A DNA stretch of 64,000 nucleotides from Musa acuminata AAA Group (Eukaryota > Streptophyta > Magnoliopsida > Zingiberales > Musaceae): the NCBI RefSeq assembly GCF_036884655.1, contig NC_088340.1, positions 29,031,001 to 29,095,000 on the forward strand, in the 5' to 3' direction. Below the pieces are notes generated by a model that was not told the DNA's origin, made no database searches, and saw only the letters and a list, made by a program, of their open reading frames with translations. This document shows, piece after piece, positions 11,302 through 24,329 of the stretch; the stretch's first letter is position 1; each line of letters opens with the position of its first letter. Position numbers and translations under genes: made by a program.

Positions 11302-12794
11302 TGTTAGGAAATCATAGGGGGCGACATCATATGCGCAGCGGAAGAACAAGAAAACAAAATCCCCGATTCCCAAAAAGATGTTCGTCGTCGTGCGAAGATT
11401 GGTGCGCAAAAATCCGCAAAACACAAAACTGCGTATAGAGATTGTGTTACCTAGGGAGATCGTATATCCCTGTTTCCTTGCAGATCCTTAGGAGAGGGTG
11501 AAGGAGGTCAAGCGTCCTCCTCTCTAGCGGTGATCCACACAGCAGGGTTGCGACGATGCTCCTCAAAACTCCAGGCCTTCTCTGAGGTGGAGAGGGAGAG
11601 GAGAATAGGAAGGGCAAGCAAAGACTCTAGCCTATGAGGCTGTGAATCCCTCCTATTTATAGAGATCCCGTGTCAAAACCCTAATGGGTCCTTTCCCTAG
11701 TGGGTATTGGATCTGCATCCAATAAGACAAGGGCTCCGTCGGATATCTCATATCCGAACCTCTACTCATCGCAATGCCTACCATATGTGTGTGACCCTCT
11801 AGGCCCAATATCGAGCTGGCCGTGAGTCATACCTGTTAGAACTCTTTCTAACTAAGTGAATTATTATCTCTGTAATAATTCACTTGACTCATCGACTACG
11901 GAAGTACTAGGCCACTACGCCGTAGTCCCCAGACGATACAGGGGAATCCAATCCATTGGACCTGTCTGTCCTCAGTTACCATGTACCTATAGTCCCTCAT
12001 CCATCTAATATCCCAGAGACCGTATATCGAGCATGGTGCTGTCAGACCCATACGGTTTCTACTCGAGTCTCGCTCTAATCGGATTCTCCCGGAGAACTCT
12101 TTCTCTCTCAACCCGAATGACCCTGGCCAGGGATTTGTTTGAGCAAGAACACATGGGATATTCCTCTCATGATACCGAGAGTGGATGATCCTCTATCGAC
12201 ACTCAATAGCCCTCGTAAGGTCGACTACCACTCCCAATGACCAGCTGTACTAGATCTGGGAACAGCCAAACCTATAAGTCTGGTATCAAAGAGTGGAGCA
12301 CTCATACAGGACATCCTTGGTGTCTCAAGTCTAAGAACCAGATACACCACTAGGACTACGGAATCGTTGTCTGACAATAAGGCATCATCAACCATCCAGC
12401 ATTCCGTAAGCGGATCAATCAGTGAACTCATTCTCCAATGAGCACCTGTACTGTATCCCTAGTGTCCCTACACGAGCAGCTATGAGACCAGCTGCATCCA
12501 TCATATGGACGGGTATACAGCACACCAGTCTATCCGGTTATCACGATGTCCCTCTCGAGTAACCTATGACCGGGATTATTTAGGATATGTGTTTAAAGGT
12601 GAATCGATCTCATTATCGTGATCTCATCACGATCCGATTCCCATTGCACAAATCCAAGGACATCACAATATATATGCATTTATGCAATAGTTATAAAGTG
12701 ATATACGCCAAAATATAATAAGCAAAAAGATTCTGTATCAAGTCACACGTGCCATCACTCACGTGATTGGCTTGCTGGGCACTTATTACTAGCA
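11302..12794 (-). repeat. Copia-1 5' LTR (promoter LTR)
   Basis: Right LTR, 1493 bp, TGTTAGGAAATC...CTAGCA on the plus strand. Its TATA box on the minus strand at 11661-11654 would drive transcription leftward through gag-pol. Substitutions against the left LTR seen by eye include the 4th-5th base region, a C/A in the TCCTCTCTAGC block, and a G/T seven bases from the end. Confidence 0.95.
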
Positions 12795-13047
12795 GTGGAT
12801 GTAGGTCACGACGACCGAACCACTATAAAATTGGCATGTTCTCTTGTTTGCATTTACTTCCTGCCATTTACATATTACAAATTGAATCTTTACTTGCCTA
12901 CTACATTCACTTCATAAACGTATGCTTTCAAGTTAAGTTTCCGAAATTGTTTTCAATGTAAGCATATTTTATCGTACGAAAGTTTTTGAAGACATGTTCC
13001 GTTACACTAATTCACCTCCCCTCTTAGTGTCGATCCCGATCCTGACA
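12795..13047 (+). repeat. SIRE-B 5' LTR, right part, with Copia-1 TSD
   Basis: 12795-12799 is the second GTGGA copy of the Copia-1 duplication. The LTR then resumes (TGTAGGTCACGACGACC...) and ends CCTGACA at 13047. The same block is uninterrupted in the 3' LTR at about 17104-17361. Confidence 0.88.
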
Positions 13048-13049
13048 AT

Positions 13050-13062
13050 TGGTATCAGAGCC
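13050..13062 (+). other. SIRE-B primer binding site
   Basis: TGGTATCAGAG followed by CC, two bases after the LTR end: the initiator-Met-tRNA-type PBS. Confidence 0.85.
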
Positions 13063-13097
13063 TCGTGATTTCTCAATTGGTTTAACACCTAAGAGAA

Positions 13098-13990
13098 ATG
13101 ACTCTTTTCGGCTTTCAAGAGGGTGACTCTCTCATTCGTCCTCCCTTTTTTAATGGGATGGACTACACTTATTAGAAAACTCGAATGAGAGTTTTTTTGC
13201 TTTCTTTGGATTTGAACTTGTGGCACATAGTCGAAAATGGATTTGAAATGTCTTCTCTTCTGATGAACAATTGGAATGATTTGGAGAAGAAGATGTTTTC
13301 TCTAAATGCAAAGGCTATGAATGCCTTATTTTGCGCTTTAGACAAAAACGAATTTAATCGGATTTCTATGTGCAAAACGACTTTCGATATTTGGCATATT
13401 CTCGAAATCACACACAAAGGCATGCATAGAGTTTAAGATTCTAAGATTAACCTTTTAATGCACGATTTTGAACTTTTTTATATGAAACCAAGCAAAACCG
13501 TTGTTGATATGTACGCCCGTTTTACGGATGTCGTCAATGATTTAAAAGCTCTTGGCAAATGTTTCTCGGATTTTGAACTTGTAAATAAGATTTTGCATTC
13601 TCTTAATAAGAGTTAGGATTCAAAAGTAACAACAATTCAAGAATCAAAAAAATTGAATACCTTTCCGATTGAAGAACTAATAGGGTCCTTGATGACCTAT
13701 GAAATGACGTGCAATGTACGTAAAGAACTCAAGATCAACTTTCCAAAGGACAGGAAGGATTTCAAACTAAGAACATTCGAAGACCACTTGAGCATAATCT
13801 CAAGTGATGGTGAACTTGAACTCCTCACTAATAAATTTAAAAAGTTTATGAAACAAAAATTAAAAAAACAAAAAGAACGTAATTACTTGCTTTGAATGCA
13901 AGTTACAAAAAGACAAATCGAGCTCCTCCAAAGACAAGGAGAAAATCAACAAAGGCGAGGTGGCAAACTACGCAACGACTTTTAACGATG
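13098..13990 (+). pseudogene. SIRE-B gag remnant
   Basis: Starts at ATG 13098 (MTLFGFQEGDS...) and shows a SIRE-type gag: a block ending FDIWHILEITHKG, then EELIGSLMTYEM, then a lysine-rich tail. It aligns with the SIRE-C gag at 34973-35990. An in-frame TAG early on (about 13173), another at about 13434 and frame breaks split it into frames 13185-13436 and 13653-13895. The zinc knuckle and all of pol are missing downstream. Confidence 0.82.
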
Positions 13991-15784
13991 AGGTAATCGA
14001 AACTCCCTTAATTTATTTCGAAATTATATGATACTTTTCATTATGCATTTTTTTATTTAGTTTAGAAAAATTTATTTTTTAAAAATTACATGCTTAAAAA
14101 TATAATGAAAATACAAAAATTAGGATCATGCTAGTAATTTCGAAAATGATAATAAAAATTACATGTTTAATAACAAAATGATTTTGGTTGAAAATGTCTT
14201 ATGCTCAAAACTATGATTGATGAATATGCTTTATGTTTAATGATTTCTTTGGCTTATATGTCCTATCATGATGAATATTTTGAAAATAAATGAAATCATG
14301 TTTGATTTGAAATACTGCATAATGATCATGCTCAATGAGTTTTTCTTTCGAAATGATGCATGATGAATCTTATGATTTATGGATTATCGATTTTTACTAT
14401 AATGAAAGTCGCTTATTGATCTTTATCACAATAAATCTTGCACTTTCAGTTTTAAACATGATATATATTTTTATTTGGCATAGATGAAATAAAATCATAT
14501 GAATTGAAACAAATAAAAAGAGGAAAATATTTTTCTTAAAAATTATTTTTTTTTCTCCATCTTATTGATTTTGATGAATCCATTTGTATCATTTTTACGA
14601 ATCTCTTGGACTTTGAAAATGACTTTGATGATTTAAATTTGAATGAGTTTTATCAAAATTATGATCTTGATTTCTTAGAATTATATGAGATTTTTTTTTA
14701 TCAAGATCTCTTGTTTGTACTCCTACAAATTTTTTTGGCATTTTACTTAAGATGATATTTAATATATGAATCATATCTTTTAGTATTTACATGATCTTAT
14801 CTCTCATGATATGATTTATTTTTGTATAACTCCTTGTATTCATCACCCAATTAATTTTTCTTGATTAGATGAAATGAATGTGATGAAATAAAAATATGCA
14901 TAAAATATGAGATGTAATATAATTTGACATTTAGATACCATCATTATTTAAAATGCTATGATTTGTTGCCAAAATAATGTATCATGAATGCTTGAATATC
15001 ATGTATGATATGCCCATAGTGATTAATTTATTTGTATAATGCATGAAGTAAGGATACAAATGTAAAGTTTTGGAATTGTGCATGTTTTAATTTAAAACTA
15101 GGATGATGCACAAACATATTGAAAAAGGATTAATACGTTACCTTTGTCATAATCTGAAAATTGATATAAAGGGTCTTCCATTCTTTTTGATAATGACAAA
15201 AGGGGAGATAAAAAATGCTAGCTCGCACAATTCAAGAAGAAGACAAAAATTATACTTCTCAAAAGAGAAGAACGAACTTGCTTCTTAAACATCTCAAATT
15301 GTTAGCTTCTATGTTGTAAAATAATGTAACATTTTGTTAGCTTGCGTTTTTGCAAAGGAAGCAAAAATAATCGCACTTCTCAAAAGAGAAGAAATTGCTA
15401 TCTTGAACATCACCAAGAATTGCTAGCTTGAAATCTCAAGAAGATGCAAAAATATACTACCTTGCATATCTACAACTTGATAGCCCGAATGTTCTAAATA
15501 TAATGTAACACTTGCTAAATTTTCTAACTATAAATTGCATGATGATAAAACTTGATATTATGTTTTTCATGCAACAATTTGAACTTGTATGTTTATACAT
15601 TTGATATTGGTACTTCTCCTTTTTGTTGATGACAAAGGGAGAGAAGTATATTGATGTCATGCATGATTTGATCATGACATGTTACTTGGATTTTTGAATC
15701 CAAGAGTCTCTATCAATACGACATATTGATAGGGGGAGTTTATTTAAACTCCGTCATCAATTGGTTATCATCATGGGGGGAAAT
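13991..15784 (+). mobile_element. SIRE-B AT-rich internal spacer
   Basis: About 1.8 kb of AT-rich sequence with no protein-like frame. From about 15100 it matches the 3' spacer of SIRE-A (1-834), including PPT-like motifs at 15192-15209 and 15629-15646 and the terminal GGGGGGAAAT next to the LTR. The pol and env-like regions present in relatives are absent, so a deletion probably lies near 14000. Confidence 0.75.
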
Positions 15785-17361
15785 TGTTGAATCTCATATT
15801 TTGATAATGAAACTAATTGATAAGTGCTTATGTTTTAATCTGCATTTTGGGTGATGCAGGATGCTTCGATCAGGATAAGACAATTAAAGCAGGAAAAATC
15901 ATGTTGGGCTAGAGGAAAACATGTCAGAAGATTAGATGTCGAGCCGGTGGATCAGTCGACGTATCGATAGAAGGCTTTGGGCCATGGATTCGGGCATCGG
16001 GCCAAGAAGAGTGGATATTGTGCCAAAGATATCGGAGTTGTAGAGTCAACTGGCCGATTGGGCAATAGGCCGCAAGAGAGGACGATGCGCCGAAGAATCG
16101 GACGAAGCATCGAGGGACCAATGACAAGTCGGACAACATGATTAATGCTTAGTATTAATTGCCTAGATCGAAGTATATTTTTACATGTGCAAGATTAACT
16201 ATGATAGCAAGGCATGGAGCAAAATGAAGTCCTGGAGTTAAGGACACAACTTCGTTGGGAGTTCGAGAGTTCGTAGGAAGTCTGGATGTTCGTCGGAAGT
16301 TCTAGCGGAACCAGCCAAGAAGTCTCGGAGCTTGCTAGAGACGCTCGTCGGAACTTGCCAAGAAGATCATCGTGAAGTCTAGGAGCTTGCTAGGAGTCTG
16401 CCAGAACATTGCTGAGAGATCGCCGGAAGATCGCCGGAAGCTCGTCGGATGAATAGACTTACGGACTTGTTTAGCTCATATTATGTCTTATATTTTATAG
16501 TTAGCACCTAATTGGGTTTGGATTTGGGCCAACCCGATTAAGGGCTAGCTAGGCCTATGTAAGGACTGTGTTGGCCCTAATAAGAGGCCCAAACAGTGCC
16601 CAAGAAGTCTCACCGTCATGGCACAGTCTTCGAGATTATGTCAGGCGGTGGTACCACCAGTCTGGGTAGTTGTACCACCCCTGGCAGGGTGCCAAGTAGT
16701 TTTACCACTAGTTTGGGTGGTGGTACCGCCCGGCACAGCCTCCCAGGTTGTGGTACCGCCCAGCACAAGCGATGGTACCGCCCATGCTCGGGAAACCCGA
16801 GATGAGAAGTTTTTAGGCTCTAAGTTTGAATCAACTTGAAACCTATAAATACCCCTCTTATCCCTGGTTAAAGCACACAAGCACAGAGAGTTTAAAAGTA
16901 GAAAAACACTATAGAAATCTCTTGTGAGAATCCTCCTCTAGTCTAAGTGTTAGAATTCTGTAAGAGAGGAGTGAGTGCTTGTAAGGGTTGTCTCCTAAAC
17001 CCGGTAAAAGGAGAAGAGGGGTGTAAGAAGGAGGTTGATCTTCGCCTATTAAAGGAAGATCGATAGTGGATGCCGGTGGCCTCGACGGAGGAGGAATCGA
17101 CAGAGTAGATGTAGGTCACGATGACCAAACCACTATAAAATTGGCGTATTCTCTAGTTTGCATTTACTTCGTACCATTTACATATTGCAAACTGAATCTT
17201 CACTTGCCTACAGCATTCACTTTATAAATGTATGCTTTCAAGTTAAGTTTCCAAAATCGTTTTCAACGTAAATAGATTTTATCATACGAAAGTTTTTGAA
17301 GACGTGATTTTTCTGCTACACTAATTCACCCCCCCTCTTAGTACCGACCCCGATCCTGACA
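15785..17361 (+). repeat. SIRE-B 3' LTR
   Basis: LTR of 1577 bp, TGTTGAATCTC...CCTGACA. Repeated GGTGGTACCGCC words lie at about 16630-16790 and the TATA box TATAAATA at 16844. It is followed by TATAA, the target duplication. The pyrimidine tract near the 3' end reads CACCCCCCCTCTTAG. Confidence 0.88.
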
Positions 17362-18453
17362 TATAATTCATCAATAATTCAATCTAGGATCTAAACTAAT
17401 ATTTGAGGACATAGAAAAACATTCAAACATTATTTACATATATAAAACATATGTAATTTATAATCATATACTATATCACTCAATAATTTAGGAACCCAAA
17501 GCCAATTTAATAAAATATTAACCATACTTATAAATCCACCGGTGTAAGAATCTATACAAACTCAAAACTAACCATTTATCATAAGTTCATATCATCATAA
17601 ACTAAACATAACATTCTAAAATTTTCAAATATGAGAGGTCTTTTAAATCTTTTACCTGATACATCAATTCAAATTCATCTATAATATTTCATTACATATA
17701 AAATATACTTATACAACAATCACAATATATCAACCAACAAGGCTTGCTTAAAATCTGAATAGCTTTCCACTACCTCAGCCCAATTCTAATATTTCAGTGT
17801 GTTGAGCTAACCTGAAAGGTTTATATAGCAACAAAGTGAACATACAAAGCTCAGCAAGCGATTAACATATCCATGGCTAAAGGGGATAGTTTCAAATAAA
17901 ATTGATATCAAAATACAATATAGGATACAAAAATTTATAGATATCCACTCATTAAATATAGAATCGCAAATGTCATTTCATTTGAAACATATTTGGTTCA
18001 TAACAAATGGAATAAAGAGTAATTGGAGCATATTGATGGCATAAGAAACATTTCGGAGCATATTGATGACATATGAAATATTTCAGAGCATATTAATGGT
18101 GTATAAAATATTTTAGAGTATATCAATGACATATAAAATATTTCATAGCATATCATTGGCATATGAAATATTTCAAAGTATATCAAAATAATAAATAAGA
18201 AACAGAAGCTCAAATATTATATTTGATGTTATATTTATTTCATTCTTATCCAAAGCACACATATAAACACATAAGCAATGCTTTGGATATCATATCAAAA
18301 CACAGAGGGTGTAGTAGGATCACAGACAGAATATAGTCCATTCATTTCTAGATGACTATCAGATAGAAGTCTCTCAAGTTTGGGAGCTCCATCCAACCAT
18401 ATCTGGGTGAAGTCAAAGGGGGTCGGTAAAGCATTGCGGGCTCTAAGCATAAC
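17362..18453 (-). repeat. Gypsy-T LTR (copy 0), second piece
   Basis: Begins with the duplicated TATAA and continues the LTR begun at 2613 (TCAATCTAGGATC..., as at 24415 and 29500). It contains a degenerate minisatellite of GGAGCATAT.GATGACATATGAAATATTTC-like units at about 18025-18190. It is cut at 18453 by a solo LTR of the same family in opposite orientation. Confidence 0.75.
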
Positions 18454-21365
18454 TGTAACATCCCCGATTTTTAAAAATTTAGTAAAAGATTTGTTTGTAA
18501 AAAAATAAGGATTATTTAATAATTATTTTATATTCAATGATATTATATTAAAAGTTTATGGCTAGGGACCTAAGAGTAAATATTAGAAGTTTGATATAAT
18601 TTATGAAAGATTCAGATTTAAGTTAAAAAAAAAAAAAATATAGTGGACATGTGTCACTAGCTAACCTAAGGTTGATGCCACTTATCTTTGCTCTAAAGAT
18701 GACACCTAGCCCCTTTTGCATGACACCTTGCAACTTTTGCATTAGCCAAAAGCTAAATAATTAGATGAAGGGTTAAAGAAAACAAACCTGAAGAGTTGCA
18801 GCCAACGTGAGTTTGAGAGAAGAAGAAGAAGAAGAAGAAGAAGAAGAAGAGGAGCTTGAGGTTTTTCATCAATTTTCTCACATTTGGGATTCAAATAATT
18901 TTAAGGCAAGTGTTCTAACCCAATCCCATAGTAACCTTAATCTCTGTTTCCATTTTTATTCTGCAAAATTTGAAAGATTTCAACTGAGAACCAGACCTTC
19001 TTTCGTTTTGATATAAAGCTATGAATCTGTAATTTTTCGGTAATCTAACCTCTATGCAATGTTTTGATCATAACATTTTATAATAAACTCTGATTTAGAC
19101 AAAACCTGTTCCCTTTGAAAGTAGACAAGAAAATCTTTATTTTGATATAAAGATCGAATGATTTGGAGTTTAAATGCCTACTAAGACTTCTGTTTAAATT
19201 AACCCTACAGATTCTGTAAAATAGGGACCGAAATTTCTGACCTCTTGTTGCTTAACTACTTATAACTTTCTGTTGTAAACTCAGATTCATACAAAGTATG
19301 ATTTATTCGAAGCTAGACTCAAAATGATTTCTGTATATACCTGATTTGAAATTTTTGGAGTACAATTGCTAATTGAAACATCTGCTTTCATCGACCCTAT
19401 GGATTCAGTAAAACAGAGCTAATATTTTCAGACCTTTCGCTACGAAATTATCTGTAACACCCTGTTTTAAATTCCAAATCTTGTAAAACTTAATTTGTCT
19501 AAAACTAGATTGACAAAGCTTTCTAATGACACCTATTTTGTATAAATTGGAGCATAATTGGTTATCCAAATAGTTCATACAATGTTCCTATCAAATTCTG
19601 CCAGAATCGAGCTTTGGTCGATTTCGGCTTTCCTTGTTACTTCCCTTTGGAAATCGATTTTGGCAAAACTCTTACTTCAGTTAAGCTTTACATTATTACC
19701 TTAAATTCCCATATACTTTTGTCCTTTATTTATTTGTATATCCGCAGCTATCATCTAAAGTTCTTGTTTGCATCGTAATGATTCGGCACATGCATCCCAT
19801 TGTTCCGCATTTTGCTTTCGATATGTGCCTCTTCCAATTTCATTTCTTTGGACATTGAATTTATCTAACTTTCTTATTTCAATTGAGCTATATGTGATTT
19901 CTTGAAATCCTTGTATGCCCTTGCTTTTGTTTCCTTTCAAGTCTAAATACATTTATGAAAGATTATGTTTGTATCGTATTGACTCGAAAGGCATATGTAC
20001 ATTTCGTTGTTCCGCATGTGCTTCCAATATATGCTAATTTCATTATTCATACTGTCCCTTTGTACTTTGGTGTTTGTGGGATAAATGTGAACCTTTGCCA
20101 GAAATGGTAAAGGGAGTTATGATTAGAGCCCGCGATGCTCTGCCGGCCCCCTAAGACTTCACTCAGACGTGGGTGGATGGAGCTCCCAGACGTGGGAGAC
20201 TTATGTTTGTTGGTCATTCAGAAATGGATAGACCATATTATGTTATGATCCCACTTCACCTTCTATGTGTTTGATATGATATCCAAAGCTTTGGCTATGT
20301 TTCTATGCATGCTTTGGATAAGAATGAAATGAATGCATCGTTATGTGACATTTGAGCTTCTATTCATGTTTTGTTCTTTGATATATTTCCGAAATGTTAT
20401 AAGACTTTGTTATACCTTGAAAGCTACCATATGTCATCGTATGCTCCTTATGCCAATGATATGCTCCAATTATCTTTCCTCGATTGTATAAACAAAACGT
20501 GCTTCGAACGAAATGACATCGTAATTCTGCATTCATGGTATCCAAAATGCTCCTTACGTCTTTGTTATGCCTTAAAATTACCATATGTCATCGATATGCT
20601 CCTTATGCCAATGATATGCTTCAATTACCTTTCCTCGATTATATGAATAAAACGTGCTTCGAACGATATGATATTGTAATTCTGCATTCAAACAAAACAT
20701 GCTACTGTTTCATCTTGTATCTCTGCTTTGTATTTTGATACCTCATTTGTTTGAAAACTGTTCTCTTTGCTATGGATATGTTAGTCATTTGCTGAGCTTT
20801 ATATGCTCACCCCGTTACTATATAAATTTTTCAGGATAGCTTATCGCTCACTAAAATGTGTAAATTGGGTTGAGGCAGTGGAAGACTAGAAGATTTTGGG
20901 GCAAATATTTTGTACTTGATAGGTTGATGTTGTATAAGTTCTTTTTGGGTGTAATGAAATATCAATGACAAATCTAGATTGATGTATCTTGTAAATATTT
21001 GAAAAGTACCTCTTACGTCAGGATTTTGGAAATGTTAAGTCTAAACTGTGTACTGATATAAACATGTAGTACATGTTGGTTTTGTGATTGCATTAATTAT
21101 CGCGCTTATGGATTTATGATATAGTTATGGTTTAGTTAAGTTGCTTTTGGATTTTAAGAATCATCTAGTGACATGATGTATGATTATAAATTGCACAGGT
21201 TTTGTGAATTGTGGATTATAGAGGTGAATGACTTGAATGTTTTTCTTAGTGACCTCAAATGTGTGATTGGATCCTGGATTGTTTGTTGAATTAAATATTA
21301 TCAATCTTGAATTAGGTTCACACCTCCTGAATGAGAACTATATTCGGGGGGGGGGGGGCGTGACA
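18454..21365 (+). repeat. Solo Gypsy-T LTR
   Basis: TGTAACATCCCCG...GGGGGCGTGACA, 2912 bp, flanked by a perfect 5-bp TSD, ATAAC, at 18449-18453 and 21366-21370. No internal domain is present, so it is a solo LTR, the usual product of recombination between two LTRs. It contains a (GAA)n run at about 18815-18850, the unit array at about 20370-20700 and a G tract at about 21346-21358. The 69-codon glutamate-rich ORF at 18807 is a microsatellite product. Confidence 0.9.
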
Positions 21366-21990
21366 ATAACTCCCTTTCCTATTTCTGAAAAAAGTTCACA
21401 TCATCCCATAAATACTAGAGTATAAAAGGATATTGTGAGCAATAAAATTGGCACGTATCAGAAGCATATACGGAATAACGAAATATACAAATGCATATAT
21501 GAGTCAATACGATCCAAATATAATCTTTAATATTATGCATTAAAATATAAAAAGAATTAATGGTAAAAGCATATAAGCATTCTAAGCAATCACATATAAC
21601 TCAATTGAAGAAAGAATACTAGTTAAATTCAATGTCCAAAGAGATGAAACAAGAATAGGTATAATTGATGAAAGTTCTATTCTAGCAGATTCTATAAGGG
21701 ACAATATATAAATAGTTTTAATAATCAATTATACTCCAATATACTCAGGAAGATATTATTAGAAAGATATATCAATCTACTTTCAAATAAAATAAGTTTC
21801 ATATGAATTAAAGTTTCTAACAGAGAGTTACAAACAATTTGGTAACCAAAGGTTAACAAAATCTCTATTTTGTAGAATCTATATGGTTGATTTCAATAGA
21901 TGATTGGGCAGGTATTTATGCTCTAAATATTTCAGGTAAGGTACTAAAAGATAGATCTATAAGTCTAGTTTCCAACAAAGCATGTTTTTA
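21366..21990 (-). repeat. Gypsy-T LTR (copy 0), third piece
   Basis: Starts with duplicated ATAAC and continues CTCCCTTTCCTATTTCTG, as in the intact LTRs (about 30745). The LTR is broken off near 21990, where copia LTR sequence begins; its true 5' end (TGTAACATCC on the minus strand) is missing. Confidence 0.7.
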
Positions 21991-22279
21991 TTAGGAAATT
22001 TAGGGGTGACATCATATGTACAACAGAAAAATAAATAAAAAAATTCTAGATTTTCACAAAAAGATTTTATTATCGTACAAAGATTGGTGCACAAATACCA
22101 GCGAAACTGAAAACCACTTGTGAAGGAGATCAACTATCCTCTTTGGAGATCGTATATCTATGAATTCCTATAGATCTATGGGAGAGGATGAAGGAGGTCA
22201 ACTATCCTCCTCTCTAGCAATGATCCACATGGCAAGGGCTGCAAAAATGCTCCTCGAATCATTGCCCAAATCTCTACAC
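21991..22279 (-). mobile_element. Copia LTR terminal fragment
   Basis: Aligns with the first ~290 bp (plus strand) of the Copia-1 LTR: TTAGGAAATTTAGGGGTGAC, then the AGATTGGTGC and CCTCCTCTCTAGC blocks. It is strongly diverged, truncated at about 22279, and much older than Copia-1. Confidence 0.7.
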
Positions 22280-22715
22280 TATTAGGACCATTTTGACACT
22301 AAGAAGAGGGGGGGGGGGGGGGGGGGGTTGGGGGTTAAATTAGTGCTATCAAAAACTTTTGACGATTTTAAAAAATTACATTCGATAAAAATCGATATCA
22401 AAAGTAAGATTGACTTAGAGTAAGTATAAAGTGGAGTAAGCAATAAAATCAGTAAGCGATAAAGGTGAACAGTAAAGGAAAAGAGCACACCGGATTTATA
22501 GTGGTTCAGTCGTTATGACTTACGTCCACTCTTGATTCTTCTTTACTCGAGGCCATTGGCTTCTATTACCGATCTTCTTTTTAATCGACGAAGATCAACT
22601 ACCCTTACAAATCTTTCTCTTTTTCACAAGCTCAGGAGAGAACCTTTACACCCCTCTTTTATAAGGTATCCCTCACACACCTCCCTTAGAACAACCTCTA
22701 AGCTCAAGGAGGAGG
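22280..22715 (-). repeat. Antisense SIRE LTR, first piece
   Basis: Reverse complement of a SIRE LTR 3' end: TATTAGGACC (mutated TGTTAGGA), a run of about 20 G (22308-22327) equal to the family's C tract, then the inverse of the GCAAACCAGATTT...GGATGTAAGTC region. It is interrupted by a solo LTR at 22716 and resumes at 24335 and 32910. Confidence 0.75.
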
Positions 22716-24329
22716 TGTTGAATCTCGTATTTTGATGATGAAACCAATTGATAAGTGTTTATGATTTGATCTATGTTTTGAGTGATGCAGGATGCTTCGA
22801 TCAGGGAGAGGAAATTAAAGCAGGAAGAATCATGTTGGGCCGGAGGAAAATATGTCCGAAGATTGGACATCGAGCCCGAGAATCGGTTGACGTATCGGCA
22901 GAAGGCTTCGGGCCATGAATTCGGGCATTAGGCCAAGAAGAGTAGATATTGTGCCAAGGATATCAGAGTTGTAGAGGTCAAATGACCGATTGGGTAATAG
23001 GCCACAAGAGAGGACAATGCGCCGAAGAATCGGACGAAGCATCGATGGACCAATGGCATACCGGACAACATGATTCATGCTTACTAATAATTGTCTAGAT
23101 CGAAGTGTATTTTTACATGTGCAGGATTAACTATGATAGCAAGGCATAAAGCAAAATGAAGTCCCAGAGTCAAGAGCGTGATTTCGTTGGGAGTTCGAGA
23201 GTTCGTCGGAAGTCCGAACGTTCGTCAGAAGTTCTATCAGAATTGGTTGAGAAGTCTCGGAGCTTGCCAAAGAAGCTCATTGGAACTCACCAAGAAGATC
23301 GTCGTGAAGTCCAGGAGCTTGCCGGGAGTCCGTTGGAACATTGCCGAGAGATTGTCGGAAGTTCACCGGAAGATCGTCGGAAGCTCGTCGGAAGAAACCA
23401 AGACTTATGGACTTGTTTAGCTTAAGTATGTCTTATATTTCGTAGTTAGCACGTAATTGGGTTTGGAATTGGGCCAACCCAATTATGGGCTAGTTGGGCC
23501 CATATAAGGACTATGTTGGGCCCAATAAGAGGCCCAAATAGTGACCCAAGAGGTGACACTGTCGTGACACAGTCTCCGAGATTGTGTTAGGTGGTGGTAT
23601 CGCTAGTCTGGGCGGTGGTACTGCCCCTGGTAGGGTGCCAGGCGGTGGTACCACCAAACTGGGCAGTGGTACCACCCAATGCAATGTCAGTGTCAGACTA
23701 ACACTAGCGGTTGTACCGCCCAGCATAGGCGGTGGTACCGTCCTGACCTAGGAAACCCGGGATGAGATGTTTTTAGGCTTCAAGTTTGAATCAACTTGAA
23801 GCCTATAAATACTCCTCTTATCCCTGGTTAAAAAATACAAGCACAGAGAGTTTTAAAGTGAGAAAATGCTATAGAAATCACTTGAGAAATCCCTCCTCTA
23901 GCTTAAACTTAGAATTCTGTTTAGAGAGGAGTGTGTGTGCTTGTAAAGGTTAACTCCTAAACTTGTAAAAAGGAGAAGAGGGGTGTAAGAAGGAGGTTGA
24001 TCTTCGCCTATTAAAGGAAGATCGATAGTGGATGCTGGTGGCCTCAACGGAAGAGGAATTGGCGAAGTGGATGTAGGTCATGACGACCGAACCACTCTAA
24101 AATCTGGTTTGCATTTTACTTTGAGCAATTTATCTTTACTGCAAACCACTTTACCTCCTTACATGCTTTACATTCAATATGTTCTTACTTTGCTTTCAAA
24201 GTTAAGCATTTCCGAAATCGGTTTTATCGTATGGAAGAATTTTTGAAAAGTTTTTCAGAACCATAATTTTTACTGCTGCACTAATTCACCCCCCCCCCCC
24301 CCCCTCTTAGTGCCGATTTGTTCCTAACA
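22716..24329 (+). repeat. Solo SIRE LTR
   Basis: TGTTGAATCTCG...TTCCTAACA, 1614 bp, with a perfect TSD GGAGG at 22711-22715 and 24330-24334. There is no internal domain. It has the U3 repeat cluster (about 23580-23760), TATAAATA at 23804, and a C tract of about 16 at 24289-24304. Confidence 0.9.

Larger units (their letters stand above)
3947..12794 (-). mobile_element. Copia-1: complete Ty1-copia element (Tork/Angela-like), potentially autonomous
   Basis: Complete 8848-bp element on the minus strand. It has two 1493-bp LTRs, a tRNA-iMet-type PBS, a long leader, an uninterrupted gag-pol frame and a PPT. A perfect 5-bp TSD, GTGGA, lies at 3942-3946 and 12795-12799 within the SIRE-B 5' LTR. The LTRs differ at about six positions by eye (about 99.6% identical), so insertion was recent. 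Clade placement as Tork/Angela-like rests on LTR length and overall layout and is tentative. Confidence 0.95.
2678..17361 (+). mobile_element. SIRE-B: SIRE-like copia element lacking pol, split by Copia-1
   Basis: Bounded by LTRs beginning TGTTGAATCTC and ending CCTGACA. A perfect 5-bp target duplication TATAA lies at 2673-2677 and 17362-17366, inside a gypsy LTR. Without nested Copia-1 it is about 5.8 kb: 5' LTR, PBS, broken gag, AT-rich spacer, PPT-like tract, 3' LTR. Protease, integrase, RT and RNase H are absent, so it is non-autonomous. The two LTRs differ by roughly a tenth of positions and a 24-bp indel by eye, so it is much older than Copia-1. Confidence 0.88.

Noticed and set aside
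10528..11438. Overlapping ORFs of 171-254 codons on both strands
   Set aside because: They are products of a GC-rich leader with few stops. Sequences are low complexity and not conserved in the Copia-2 leader.
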